This document shows, piece after piece, positions 1 through 7,884 of a stretch of 64,000 bases of DNA (position 1 is its first letter; each line of letters opens with the position of its first letter). Origin of the DNA: Gammaproteobacteria bacterium (GTDB taxonomy: Bacteria > Pseudomonadota > Gammaproteobacteria > CAIRSR01); NCBI GenBank assembly GCA_963575655.1, contig CAUYTY010000111.1:1-64000 (forward strand). The letters run 5' to 3'. The position numbers were made by a program, and so were the translations under genes. The notes under the pieces were generated by a model. The model had not been told where the DNA came from, ran no database searches, and worked only from the letters and a program-made list of their open reading frames with translations.

Positions 1-24
1 ATAATGAGTTACAATCGATTAACC

Positions 25-330
25 CACCCGTTGCACTTCAAGGTTGAATCCGCCCTTCGAAAACACGATTTGACGTGGGATGAACAATACGTCTGGAATT
101 AACTGAAAACGATGTCGATTAAATGTAACATGAGGTTCTTCCTCTGACGCAACCCCACTGGCGGTTGAGATTTGTGTCTTGAATTACAAGCACGGGGTAG
201 CGGCATAAATGCCGCAACCCCGGGCTAGAAGATGATGCCCCCTTGAGGCAACGCATTCATAGGGTGGTGTACGCAACTTTACGGTGGTAACCCATCCCAG
301 CAGCCAAGCAAAGATAGCAACTCTCCCAAT
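25..330. repeat. Diverged copy of a palindrome-bearing intergenic repeat
   Basis: This stretch has no gene. It resembles 1270-1550: both start with a TTGCACTTC...TTGAATCCGC segment, carry a TTGAATTAC box followed by a strong palindrome (193-222 here), then GATGATGCCCC and a similar tail. The palindrome stems differ from those in the other copy, but the changes are paired so that the stem is kept. This suggests a structured element, either RNA or a DNA hairpin. The rest of 1-419 shows nothing I recognise. Confidence 0.55.
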
Positions 331-419
331 GATTACTCTGAACGACTGCCATCCCTCGTTGTTAACAAAAACGGTTCAACATGACCTAGATGATTTAACG
401 ACTGTTAGAAAGCTAATGA

Positions 420-1091
420 TTAGATCTGAACCTCGACGAGGGTAATATCATCTTTATGAGTAGATGACTTAACATATTCATTGAGCAAGACGATTAGGTC
501 ATTCAAAGCACTTTTCCCTGCGACCATCTTCTCCAAAAATGCCTCCAGTCTATTCATCCCAAACATATCACCATTGTTATCCTTGGCTTCAATAATACCC
601 CCAGAAAATGCATATAGATGATCTTCTTTCTCCAGCGATATATTTATAGTAGCACTAGCAATGTCTAATTCTCTGGAGATACCAAGGGGAAGCATTCCCG
701 ATGGGAAATAATGCTGAATCGCCCCCTTCCTAATCAATAGAACATCAGGAAGGCCAGCGTTCCAAAGAGTAACCCGAGTACGTTCCAAGGAAATATCAAG
801 AAAGATGGCGGCAAGAAACATTTCCGTGGGTAGCCTTGCACAAAGTTGATAATTGATTTCATGAAGGATCTGCTCCCCGGAAGCGCCTTTTTTGGCTAAT
901 TCATGCAGGATATAGGTGACCAAAGGACCACCGATGGAATGAATTGTTAGAAAAGTGGTAGCCCGCAAGATAAAATGATCCTTTTTCCCCCGGGAAAGAA
1001 AAAAGTCTTGAACCATTGATAAGAAAAGCCAACCCCCCCCCCGCCGGGTGGAAAGGGTGCCGGGGAAAAAAATCCCCGGCCCCCCTGCCAC
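420..1091 (-). pseudogene. Truncated SpoIIE/RsbU-type (PP2C family) phosphatase fragment
   Basis: The C-terminal ~180 residues look like the second half of a SpoIIE/RsbU PP2C-like serine phosphatase. There is a degenerate glycine loop (HSIGGPLVTYILHEL) where the family has D-x-T-G-H-G, a TLWNAGLPDVLLI strand, a P-x-G-x-x-LGI segment, and the closing DDITLVEVQI, the usual C-terminal metal-binding motif. The N-terminal half with the first metal-binding Asp, and any sensor or receiver domain, is missing. Upstream is a C10 run, a G/C-rich hairpin (1059-1080) and then a 192-bp repeat, so the 5' part was probably lost or replaced. Family assignment is fairly sure. That the gene is dead is inferred from the missing residues. 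It lies near a receiver-GGDEF gene, but no functional link can be shown. Confidence 0.6.
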
Positions 1092-1105
1092 AAGCTTATT
1101 TTTTA

Positions 1106-1297
1106 TGGTTGCATCAAGGGCTTTCGCGGCATAAACGCGATTGTGTCCTTGGCACGATAAGGCCGTACCAAGGACACAACCGCATTTATTCCACGGTCCC
1201 TTGACGCTGCGAGGATTCGTCTGATACAGAAATTAGAGTACCTCGCTCACTCAACTAACTGTTAATTCAAGAGTTGCACTTCGAGTTTGAATCCGCA
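1106..1297 (+). repeat. 192-bp repeat, copy A, identical to 28265-28456 in inverted orientation
   Basis: Read by eye, the 192 bases match the reverse complement of 28265-28456 base for base. Inside is a long inverted repeat, TGTGTCCTTGG at 1142 and CCAAGGACACA at 1168, extended outward by GCG/CGC. The right end runs on into the diverged repeat at 1270-1550. The left end abuts the truncated phosphatase. Perfect identity between copies 27 kb apart implies a recent duplication or gene conversion. The two copies could support inversion of the segment between them. Confidence 0.8.
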
Positions 1298-1550
1298 AAG
1301 AAACGTCCGGTATTCATCTGAGGCAACGCCTTTGGGCGCTGGAATTTATGTTTTGAATTACGAACCCAGGGTGGCAGCATGAATGCTGCTACCCTGGGCT
1401 AAAGGATGATGCCCCTTTGGGGAAAAATTCTTCTTACCCTCCACCCACACCCATCCAACCACTCCAGGATTGTGGGTGCGTAACCTTATGCTGGTGGCCC
1501 GTGCATAGATAGCTTTCTGGTAAAGCTGATCACGCTCAAAGCTTTGCAAG
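1270..1550. repeat. Second copy of the palindrome-bearing intergenic repeat
   Basis: This is homologous to 25-330, with the same order of boxes and the same spacing around a central palindrome (1365-1398) whose arms are CCCAGGGT and ACCCTGGG with inner arms CAGCAT/ATGCTG. The first copy has GGGGT/ACCCC and CGGCAT/ATGCCG, so substitutions are compensated on both sides of the stem. It has no coding signal. It ends just before the IS630-family element at 1576. Confidence 0.6.
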
Positions 1551-1575
1551 AAAATACTGAATCGATGGCTTCTTA

Positions 1576-2723
1576 TACTAACCTGCGCGTTGGTTAGGGG
1601 ACAAGCAAGTAAAAATAATCTATTATTAGTCCAACCAAAAAATAAGACATGAAATTGCTAAAATTATGAAAAATTCTGATGGACGTTCTCTCGATCACTC
1701 TACCCTTGAGTATATAAGGCTTCAAGCAGTAAAAGCTGTACGTAAAGGAATGTCTCCTAGGGAGGTGGGCGAGATTTTCGGTATGCACCGATCGAAGGTG
1801 TACGAATGGGTGAAGAAGGCAAAAGAGATGGGTCTAGCTACGTTAAATGCGAAACCTGTCCCTGGAAGAAAATCCTTCATCAATGAACAGCAAGAAGGAA
1901 TACTCGTATTCTGGCTGTGCGCATTTACCCCATTGGATTTTGAATTCTCGACAGTCTTATGGACAACTGAAATGATAAAGACATTAATAGAGAGGAAATT
2001 TTCTATTTACATGAGTCGTTCCGCGGTGGGCCGTTTTTTGCGCCGCATTAATTTAACTCCACAACGGCCAGTATATCGTGCGATAGAGAGGGACCAATTT
2101 TCAGTAGATAATTGGATTAACAAAGAGTTTCCTAGAATCAAAGAGTTGGCAAGTAATGAGGGTGCTATAATCTATTTTCTTGATGAGGCTGGGGCGCGCA
2201 CCGATTATCACGCGGGTACAACTTGGGGGCTAGAAGGTTTAACTCCCATAATTCCCTCCACTGGTGGACGTTATCGCATAAATATGATCGCTGCGATAAC
2301 TTCTGAAGGAAAGATGCATTTCCAAATAGGTCCCTCATCGCTCAATGGTGGTGCGTTTGTTGAATATCTAAAAATTTTGGCTCAAGAGAATTCATGCCCC
2401 ATCTATATTGTAACAGACGGGTATTCTGCCCATCATGCAAAAGTAGTTAAGGAATATCTGGAGACGACAAATGGAAAGGTTAAAATATTCTTTCTTCCCA
2501 CCTATTCTCCACACCTTAATCCTGTCGAGCTAGTATGGAGCAATATTAAGACACAAGGAATTGCGCGTCACCTTATTCGTAATGTGGAGGAGTTAAAAAA
2601 TAAAGCTACTCAACTTTTAGAGGATTTAAAAAAATCGCCAGAGAAAGTCAGAGAACTTTTTAAAGAAGAATCCGTCCAATATGCTATTTAGCTGGAGTCC
2701 CCTAACCAACGCGCAGGTTAGTA
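1576..2723 (+). mobile_element. IS630-family insertion sequence, complete
   Basis: The element is bounded by perfect 27-bp inverted ends starting TACTAACCTGCGCGTTGG on the left, with the exact complement at 2697-2723. The outermost TA on each side is the target duplication expected of IS630/Tc1-type transposition, leaving a body of about 1,144 bp (1578-2721). It carries one transposase gene that fills most of the element. Ends, duplication and gene are all intact, so it may still be active or have inserted recently. Confidence 0.93.
1666..2691 (+). CDS. IS630-family transposase
   Basis: This is a 341-residue DDE transposase. Residues 10-60 form a helix-turn-helix (MSPREVGEIFGMHRSKVYEW) that would bind the inverted ends. 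A second winged-helix region follows to about 130. The catalytic domain shows all three acidic residues in family context: D173 in YFLDEAGARTD, D251 in IVTDGYSAHHAK and E288 in YSPHLNPVELVWSN. The gene lies wholly inside the element between perfect inverted ends, 88 bp from the left end and about 30 bp from the right. It is full length with no frameshift, unlike the IS1-family transposase at 30 kb. Base composition is more A+T-rich than the neighbouring housekeeping genes, as expected for a mobile gene. Confidence 0.95.
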   Translation: MKNSDGRSLDHSTLEYIRLQAVKAVRKGMSPREVGEIFGMHRSKVYEWVKKAKEMGLATLNAKPVPGRKSFINEQQEGILVFWLCAFTPLDFEFSTVLWTTEMIKTLIERKFSIYMSRSAVGRFLRRINLTPQRPVYRAIERDQFSVDNWINKEFPRIKELASNEGAIIYFLDEAGARTDYHAGTTWGLEGLTPIIPSTGGRYRINMIAAITSEGKMHFQIGPSSLNGGAFVEYLKILAQENSCPIYIVTDGYSAHHAKVVKEYLETTNGKVKIFFLPTYSPHLNPVELVWSNIKTQGIARHLIRNVEELKNKATQLLEDLKKSPEKVRELFKEESVQYAI

Positions 2724-2843
2724 CTCCTTCCGTGGTGGTGCATGATAATCCCATTTCAAGTCACACGGATGAGTCGGTCGATATGTTGAGGATCACGGTG
2801 ACAGCCTGAGAATTTATTTTCTTACTTGGGAGGAATAAATTCG

Positions 2844-2954
2844 ATGCTATTGACCACCTTGATGCTTTGCAGAGAGAATGGGGGTGGGGTTTCTGAAGAG
2901 GTGGTGGTAATTATCCAATTATTAGAAATAGTTCAATTCCAATCTGGCGCCTGA
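2844..2954 (+). CDS. Possible 36-residue leader peptide, unknown
   Basis: A short ORF starts with ATG 8 bases after GGGAGGAAT, a good ribosome binding site, and ends at a TGA about 50 bases before the receiver-GGDEF gene. The peptide begins MLLTTLMLCRENGGG and is half hydrophobic. I recognise no homolog. It could be a small leader gene, or a remnant of a gene displaced by the nearby insertion element. Nothing but the ribosome binding site supports it. Confidence 0.25.
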   Translation: MLLTTLMLCRENGGGVSEEVVVIIQLLEIVQFQSGA

Positions 2955-3002
2955 AAAGTTGCGCCAAGTATTGGTAGTACAAGGGTGGAAGGACGGAAAC
3001 GT

Positions 3003-4001
3003 ATGAGTATGATCACGCGGCGCTCCAGAATTCTGATTATTGATGACATGCCGGCCAATCTGCGGACATTGGGAGCTGTGCTGTCCAAAGAATTCGAACT
3101 GCAAATTGCCAAGTCAGGGGCCATGGGGCTGGCGTTGGCGGAACAGTCGCCACCCGATCTTATCTTACTTGATGTAATGATGCCGGAAATGGATGGTTAT
3201 GAAACCTGCCGACGGTTTAAGTCTGATGCCCGCCTGCAGACTATCCCGATAATTTTTGTCACCGCCATGGTTGAAAGTGACGCTGAATATTCAGGTTTGG
3301 TCTTGGGCGCTGCTGACTATATTACAAAGCCAATCAATGTGGAAATTGCCAGTCAACGAATTCGGAATCTACTTGAACGGGAGAGATTGCGTAAAGAAGT
3401 TGAAGTATACCGTGATTATCTTGAGGAACTTGTGCAGGCACGTACTCTAGCTCTATCCATTGCGCAAGCGCATGTGTCTAATCTTGAGGGTATTGCCTAC
3501 TACGATCCACTTACTGGAATACCTAACCGCCGCTTGATGATAGATCACCTAAATCAGTCAATTGCTCATGCGAAAAGGATGGGGCGGCTATTAGCTGTTT
3601 GCTATTTTGATTTAGACGGTTTTAAACCGATCAATGACCAGTTGGGGCATGACGCGGGAGATCAATTGCTGTGTGAAATTACTCGCCGACTACAAGCTAT
3701 TCTCCGGGAATATGATACCCTAGCTAGAGTGGGTGGAGATGAATTTGTGTTACTCTTGAGTAATCTTGAGAAAGATACGGAATGCTATGATATCTTGGAG
3801 AGGGTTCTAACGACCATTAGAATGCCATTCATCATCAAGAATCAATTCATTATAATATCAGCAAGCCTAGGGCTGACAATTTATCCATACGATGATGCAA
3901 CGGTTGACGATTTAATCAGTCATGCTGATCAAGCAATGTATAGAGCAAAGCAAGAGGGGAAAAATCGTTTTTCGGTCTATCCCATCTCCACTGACCTTTG
4001 A
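3003..4001 (+). CDS. Response regulator with receiver and GGDEF (diguanylate cyclase) domains
   Basis: This is a 332-residue cytoplasmic signalling protein. The receiver domain covers about residues 7-125, with the acidic pair IIDD near the N terminus, the phospho-acceptor Asp in LILLDVMMPEMDG, and the conserved Lys in DYITKPIN. A coiled linker (about 125-160) joins it to a GGDEF domain with the intact active site RVGGDEFVLLL and the N-terminal YYDPLTGIPNRR. REYD lies five residues before GGDEF and matches the inhibitory RxxD site for c-di-GMP. The protein is therefore expected to make c-di-GMP when phosphorylated and to be product-inhibited. No cognate histidine kinase is adjacent. I chose the ATG at 3003, preceded by AAGGA with 9-base spacing; a GTG at 2985 would add six residues. 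Confidence 0.88.
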   Translation: MSMITRRSRILIIDDMPANLRTLGAVLSKEFELQIAKSGAMGLALAEQSPPDLILLDVMMPEMDGYETCRRFKSDARLQTIPIIFVTAMVESDAEYSGLVLGAADYITKPINVEIASQRIRNLLERERLRKEVEVYRDYLEELVQARTLALSIAQAHVSNLEGIAYYDPLTGIPNRRLMIDHLNQSIAHAKRMGRLLAVCYFDLDGFKPINDQLGHDAGDQLLCEITRRLQAILREYDTLARVGGDEFVLLLSNLEKDTECYDILERVLTTIRMPFIIKNQFIIISASLGLTIYPYDDATVDDLISHADQAMYRAKQEGKNRFSVYPISTDL

Positions 4002-4163
4002 CCTTTTCGAGTCTAATTATTAATCCCTGTCGGAATGACGAACTAACCGTTTACTAGGCGGAAACTTTGGTTAGCTATTAGCTGAGGGTATCTCTTCGCT
4101 CAACTTCTGGCTAATGGCTGATAATCTCTGTTGTGTGATATGCTTAACAAATTACATTTAGTT

Positions 4164-4214
4164 ATGGAGAATATCGAGTTAGTCGAGCAGATTCGGGCCG
4201 AGGATGAGGGAAGA
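4164..4214 (+). pseudogene. Gene 5' fragment cut by the ~430-bp repeat
   Basis: An ATG opens a frame beginning MENIELVEQIRAEDEG. It runs straight into the repeat at 4215 and stops 27 bases inside it. The charged helical start looks like real protein but is too short to name. It may belong with the fragment on the other side of the repeat (4642-4863), which would make the repeat an insertion into one gene. That link is inference only. Confidence 0.25.
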
Positions 4215-4641
4215 GTTGAGTCGCCGCCTAACTTTTCAACCTAGCGGAATCCATTCCGCTGGCTGAAAAGTTTGAGATTCAACCAGCCCGCCGAAAGGCA
4301 GCCGACAAGAAGTGAAGCGAAAGCGAGTCACCCTGGGATGCTTCTCCAGTCCCAGGCTCTGACGACGAAAGGAATGACGGTCGAGACGGTATAAGACCCA
4401 ATCCTTAGTCTGACCGACCTTCTTGTTCTGGGCGAGGAGACCTTTACTGGCGTAAGCCAAGTTACCCTTACGGGTTGACAGCCGGGAAAGACCTGCATTT
4501 TTACAGAAACGTCAAAGGACGGCGGGCTGCCTGAACCTCAATAGCAGCGGCTTCAGAATTTCCCTCGCGTCCTCTGCTCCATCGCATTACGCAACCGGAC
4601 TGGGGGAGCGTCGCACTCCCAGTGCTCCTTCGAGGAATACT
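4215..4641 (+). repeat. ~427-bp mobile-element-like repeat, copy 1
   Basis: This is nearly identical to 21437-21867, with about a dozen differences and small indels. The left end carries a 39-bp near-perfect palindrome (4232-4270: CTTTTCA..AGCGGAAT..ATTCCGCT..TGAAAAG). The right end carries a GGGAG/CTCCC hairpin. Inside, at about 4463-4499, is a block (CCTTACGGGTTGACAGCCGG) that is also found, slightly diverged, on the minus strand of the IS200/IS605-like element at 12118-12155. No intact ORF is present. End palindromes without terminal inverted repeats, plus the shared block, suggest a non-autonomous IS200/IS605-type element. That class is inferred. Confidence 0.7.
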
Positions 4642-4863
4642 CTTTTTCCCGAATCTCATTGCCTCCATCGAAGCTAAAGATTATGCATTGCAACAAGCCT
4701 TGCAACAGAAAGAACAGGCATTGCAACAGAAGGGGCAAGTTCCGCAGTGCGCATTAAATCTGTTGGCTTCTCAATGTATGTCCGAGACACAGGCAAAAAC
4801 GAGTCTTGATCTAATTGATTGGGGTGAGCATAGATCTTTTATGGTGGTACGGACTAGCTCGTA
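4642..4863 (+). pseudogene. C-terminal remnant with Gln-rich coiled coil
   Basis: Immediately after the repeat an open frame encodes IASIEAKDYALQQALQQ, two near-identical LQQKEQA heptads, then CMSETQAKTSLDL and about 20 more residues to a TAG. Tandem Gln/Lys heptads followed by a short MSE.QA helix resemble the C-terminal tails of Rpn or Uma2-like PD-(D/E)XK proteins, which are common in repeat-rich gammaproteobacteria. No catalytic part is present and no start codon belongs to it except one inside the repeat. I call it a fragment; the family is a guess. Confidence 0.35.
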
Positions 4864-4897
4864 GATCAATACGCAGATAACCCAGGTTGCCACCGAT

Positions 4898-5488
4898 ATG
4901 GCGATTCTTACAATTAACGCTGATGGTTGGATTCATGGGGCGCGGTGCGTAAACTCGCCTAATTGTGACGAGCGGCCACCGAATACGGATATCGACCTCT
5001 TGGTGATTCACGGTATTAGCCTACCGCCGGGCCAATATGGGGGGCCGTGGATAGACGCTCTCTTTACCAATGCGTTGCCGCCAGCGGCTCATCCTTATTT
5101 TGTGGCGTTGGAGGGGGTGCGTGTTTCGAGTCATCTTCTAATACGTCGAGACGGTAATCTAGTCCAATATGTCCCTTTCCAGTACCGCGCTTGGCACGCG
5201 GGCGTTTCGTCTTGGGCGGGGCGGACGCGCTGCAATGATTTCTCGATAGGAATAGAGCTGGAAGGGGTCGATACTGTTTCTTACGCCGATGTCCAGTATA
5301 CTGTTCTCGCTGAGGTGATTCAGATTCTCATGGAGGCGTATCCGGGGATTACCTCAGAGCGGGTGGTTGGCCATAGCGACATTGCTCCGGGACGTAAAAC
5401 TGACCCCGGTCCTGCCTTTGATTGGGGCCGGCTGTGTGGTGTGCTCGACGAACGCAATACCCGGCCCCACTCTGGTTCTCAGTGCTGA
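4898..5488 (+). CDS. ampD: 1,6-anhydro-N-acetylmuramyl-L-alanine amidase AmpD
   Basis: This is a 196-residue cytoplasmic zinc amidase (amidase_2 fold) that splits the bond between anhydro-MurNAc and the stem peptide during peptidoglycan recycling. Its activity sets the level of the muropeptide inducer of AmpR-type beta-lactamase systems. Visible family marks are the first zinc His in DLLVIHGISLPPG, the FYV/FVALEG-type substrate segment, SSHLLIRRDG, AWHAGVSSW, and the C-terminal GHSDIAPGRKTDPGPAFDW with the remaining zinc ligands and catalytic Lys/Asp. Length matches E. coli AmpD closely. There is no signal peptide, as expected for the cytosolic recycling enzyme. The ribosome binding site before the ATG is weak. 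The 3' end overlaps the convergent corB-like gene by 10 bases. Confidence 0.93.
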   Translation: MAILTINADGWIHGARCVNSPNCDERPPNTDIDLLVIHGISLPPGQYGGPWIDALFTNALPPAAHPYFVALEGVRVSSHLLIRRDGNLVQYVPFQYRAWHAGVSSWAGRTRCNDFSIGIELEGVDTVSYADVQYTVLAEVIQILMEAYPGITSERVVGHSDIAPGRKTDPGPAFDWGRLCGVLDERNTRPHSGSQC

Positions 5489-6744
5489 GATTCAGGCTTA
5501 ATACGTACGACCTTGACTACGTTACCGCCAATCTCCACCACTTCCATTGGATAACCGGCAAGTAGAAAGTGACTGCCTACTGCTGGGATCGTCTCGATGT
5601 GCTCCAAGATTAAACCATTGAGGGTTTTGGGGCCTTCCATGGGAAGTTTCCAATTCATTTGGCGGTTGAGTTCCCATACACTAACTCCACCGTTCACTAG
5701 ATAGCTACCGTCGGGTTCAAGGGCGATATTGTTGAGTTCGACGTTGGGTTCATGGGCGAGTTCACCGACGATCTCCTCCAGAATATCCTCTAGGGTTAAA
5801 AGACCACGAATGTCGCCATACTCGTTGACTACCAATCCTAATCCCTGGCGGTGTTGTTGAAAGTGCAGCAGTTGCGTGTGTAGTGATGTTCCGGGGGGGA
5901 TGAAATGAACCTCTCGAAGTGCTTGACGCACTCCCGCCAGATCAAAATCGGGGCGCACCAGTAGCGGTAGAATATCGCGGACATGCAGCATGCCCTCTAT
6001 TTGATCGAGACTCTCACGATAAACCGGTAGGTGAGTATGAATAGTCATGGTGAGGCGGATAAGTAATTCCGGCCAGGGATCGTTCAAATCCAGCCCGATG
6101 ATCTCTGTGCGCGGTACCATGACATCCTCTACCTTGATATTTTCCAGCTCCAACAGCCCCATCAGTACCCGCAAATGACGACGCGGGACAATTTCCGTCA
6201 CCTCGTTGATTACTGAGCGTAACCCCTCCTGAGAAAAGGGTTCGCTGCTATTATCATGAGTTAGAACTCGTCGTTCCAGCCACAATAGACCCCGTGTAAA
6301 GGAATTGAGCGTCCATACCACGGGTGTAAATAGTTGCACTAATGGGAGTAGTATGGGAGCGAGGGTGAGTCCCACCCTTTCTGGATTCAGAATGGCTGCA
6401 GTTTTCGGGGCAAGATCGGCGACGACCAGGACCACTAGGGAAAGGAGTACGGCAGCGACTACAACCCCTAGATCTCCCTCCAGACGCCAACCAATCAGTG
6501 CCGCTAATCCAGCGGCACAGACCTTAAAGAAAGTATTGCCGAGCAAGAGCAGTCCCATCAAACGATCGGGGTGTTCCAGTAATCGCGCAGCAATAGCTGC
6601 CTGACGTTGACCGCGAGAGATTAAATAACGCAGGCGATGGCGATTCAGGGCCATCAACCCGGTTTCCGCCCCTGCGCAAAAGGCTGCCAGCGCCACACTC
6701 AGGGCAAGACCAGTAATAAGTAGGCTAAGGGGAATATCGTTCAT
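5479..6744 (-). CDS. CNNM/CBS/CorC_HlyC-domain membrane protein (CorB/YfjD-like)
   Basis: This is a 421-residue inner-membrane protein of the CNNM/CorB family, linked to Mg2+ (and Co2+) efflux or transport. The N-terminal DUF21 domain (about residues 5-190) has four hydrophobic segments and the ETGLMALNRHRLRYL and LAPKTAA motifs. Two CBS motifs follow (MVPRTEIIGLDL... and GLVVNEYGDIRGLLTLEDIL), which in the family bind adenine nucleotides. A CorC_HlyC domain with LNGLILEHIETIPAVG closes the protein. All domains are present and in order. It lies 75 bp downstream of the ypjD-like gene on the same strand, the same pairing seen in E. coli (ypjD next to yfjD), so the two are probably one transcript. 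Confidence 0.9.
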   Translation of the reverse strand: MNDIPLSLLITGLALSVALAAFCAGAETGLMALNRHRLRYLISRGQRQAAIAARLLEHPDRLMGLLLLGNTFFKVCAAGLAALIGWRLEGDLGVVVAAVLLSLVVLVVADLAPKTAAILNPERVGLTLAPILLPLVQLFTPVVWTLNSFTRGLLWLERRVLTHDNSSEPFSQEGLRSVINEVTEIVPRRHLRVLMGLLELENIKVEDVMVPRTEIIGLDLNDPWPELLIRLTMTIHTHLPVYRESLDQIEGMLHVRDILPLLVRPDFDLAGVRQALREVHFIPPGTSLHTQLLHFQQHRQGLGLVVNEYGDIRGLLTLEDILEEIVGELAHEPNVELNNIALEPDGSYLVNGGVSVWELNRQMNWKLPMEGPKTLNGLILEHIETIPAVGSHFLLAGYPMEVVEIGGNVVKVVRIKPESQH

Positions 6745-6819
6745 AGAAGATCTAAACCCACTACCACCCGATTATTCATTGTAAAAGATGCCGGCCTCTT
6801 TGTTATTCTGGAACTTGGT

Positions 6820-7635
6820 TCAGCGTCGCCCCAGGATTAGCTCTAAAACAAACTTGCTGCCGAAATAGGCCAACACTAGCACGAGAAAACCTGCCAGTGT
6901 CCAGCGAATGGCGACACGCCCACGCCAGCCAAATCGTCGCCGTCCCCATAGCAAGATGGCAAACACCACCCAGGCGGCGATGGACAAGACGGTTTTATGG
7001 ACTAGGTGTTGGGCGAATATATCTTGCAGAAAGGCAAAACCTTTGATGAGGGCCAGGGTGAGCATGACAAATCCCAATCCGATCATCTGAAACAACAGCT
7101 CTTCCATCGTTTCTAGGGGCGGTAGAGCGCGGATGAAGCCCCCTGGGCGCTTGTGGTGCAGATGATTTTCCTGGATGGCGAGCAGTATGGCCTGCGCTGC
7201 GGCAATCGAGAGCAGGCTGTAGGCCAGGATCGAGAAGATGATGTGGAGGTCGAGTCCCAATGTGTGGTGTTCGAGCACAACCTGGTGGCTGTGGAAGTAC
7301 AGGTCTAGGGCGAGACCCACCGCAGCGATGGGCAGAATCGCCACGCCCAAGTTTTCCAGTGGACGCACCAAGGCCGCTAGCATTAGCAATAACGCCATAG
7401 CCCAGGTAACCAGTGAAGCGGCGTGAAGGATGGCGAGATCCAACCCCTCTCTGGTCAGGATTTCCTGGACTAGGATCACCGCGTGTAACGCCGAGCCAAC
7501 CAAGGCAAGGGTGATTATGTGGCCTTTGCTGGGGGTCTTCTCTTCAGGAGACCTGCGTCGCAACCGTCGAGCTAATAAGCCGCCGGCAGTGAGATACAAA
7601 GCAATGGCAAGAATACCGAAAAGTGTCACAGGCAT
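6820..7635 (-). CDS. ypjD: YpjD/CcsA-type cytochrome c assembly family membrane protein
   Basis: The protein has about 271 residues from the chosen start MPVTLFGILAIALYL, with eight or so hydrophobic segments. It contains the CcsA/CcmC-like core: conserved His residues near the membrane surface (ILVQEIL...AILHAASLV, then LGLDLHIIFSILAYSLLSIAAAQAILLA) and a basic loop after it. The frame stays open 16 codons upstream, but the sequence there is polar and the family starts at MPV, so I use 7635. E. coli YpjD (CorE) is encoded beside the CorB homolog, as here, and has been tied to divalent-cation resistance. Haem handling is only suggested by the fold. The promoter probably lies in 7636-7884, shared divergently with speE. 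Confidence 0.85.
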   Translation of the reverse strand: MPVTLFGILAIALYLTAGGLLARRLRRRSPEEKTPSKGHIITLALVGSALHAVILVQEILTREGLDLAILHAASLVTWAMALLLMLAALVRPLENLGVAILPIAAVGLALDLYFHSHQVVLEHHTLGLDLHIIFSILAYSLLSIAAAQAILLAIQENHLHHKRPGGFIRALPPLETMEELLFQMIGLGFVMLTLALIKGFAFLQDIFAQHLVHKTVLSIAAWVVFAILLWGRRRFGWRGRVAIRWTLAGFLVLVLAYFGSKFVLELILGRR

Positions 7636-7884
7636 AGCAGTAGACCACGACTCTCTAAGGGTCTTCCCACCATCTTTGCACATCTGCTCATGGGGTTGAG
7701 GGGGTTTGGCAGTAATCTGGTGGGGTGGGGTTTGTTTGGGGCGTCCACGATATCAGTTGTCGGGCGTCGCTTGTTCGCTGGCGGAGGTGTGGTTATCATC
7801 CGCCACCTTTCTATTTTCAGATAGACCGTAAGATACTACTGGTCTACTGTCCAATAACCACCACAGTAACCGGAGGAGCGCGGC

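Noticed and set aside
1576-2723. IS630 element as the source of the 101-bp MITEs
   Set aside because: Both insert at TA, but the terminal sequences (CTAACCTGCGCG versus GACCTTATCGG) differ.
4236-4460. 74-codon minus-strand ORF inside the 427-bp repeat
   Set aside because: Not kept in copy 2 because of a 2-base insertion (GAGAGACGG for GAGACGG); no start signal. The repeat looks non-coding.
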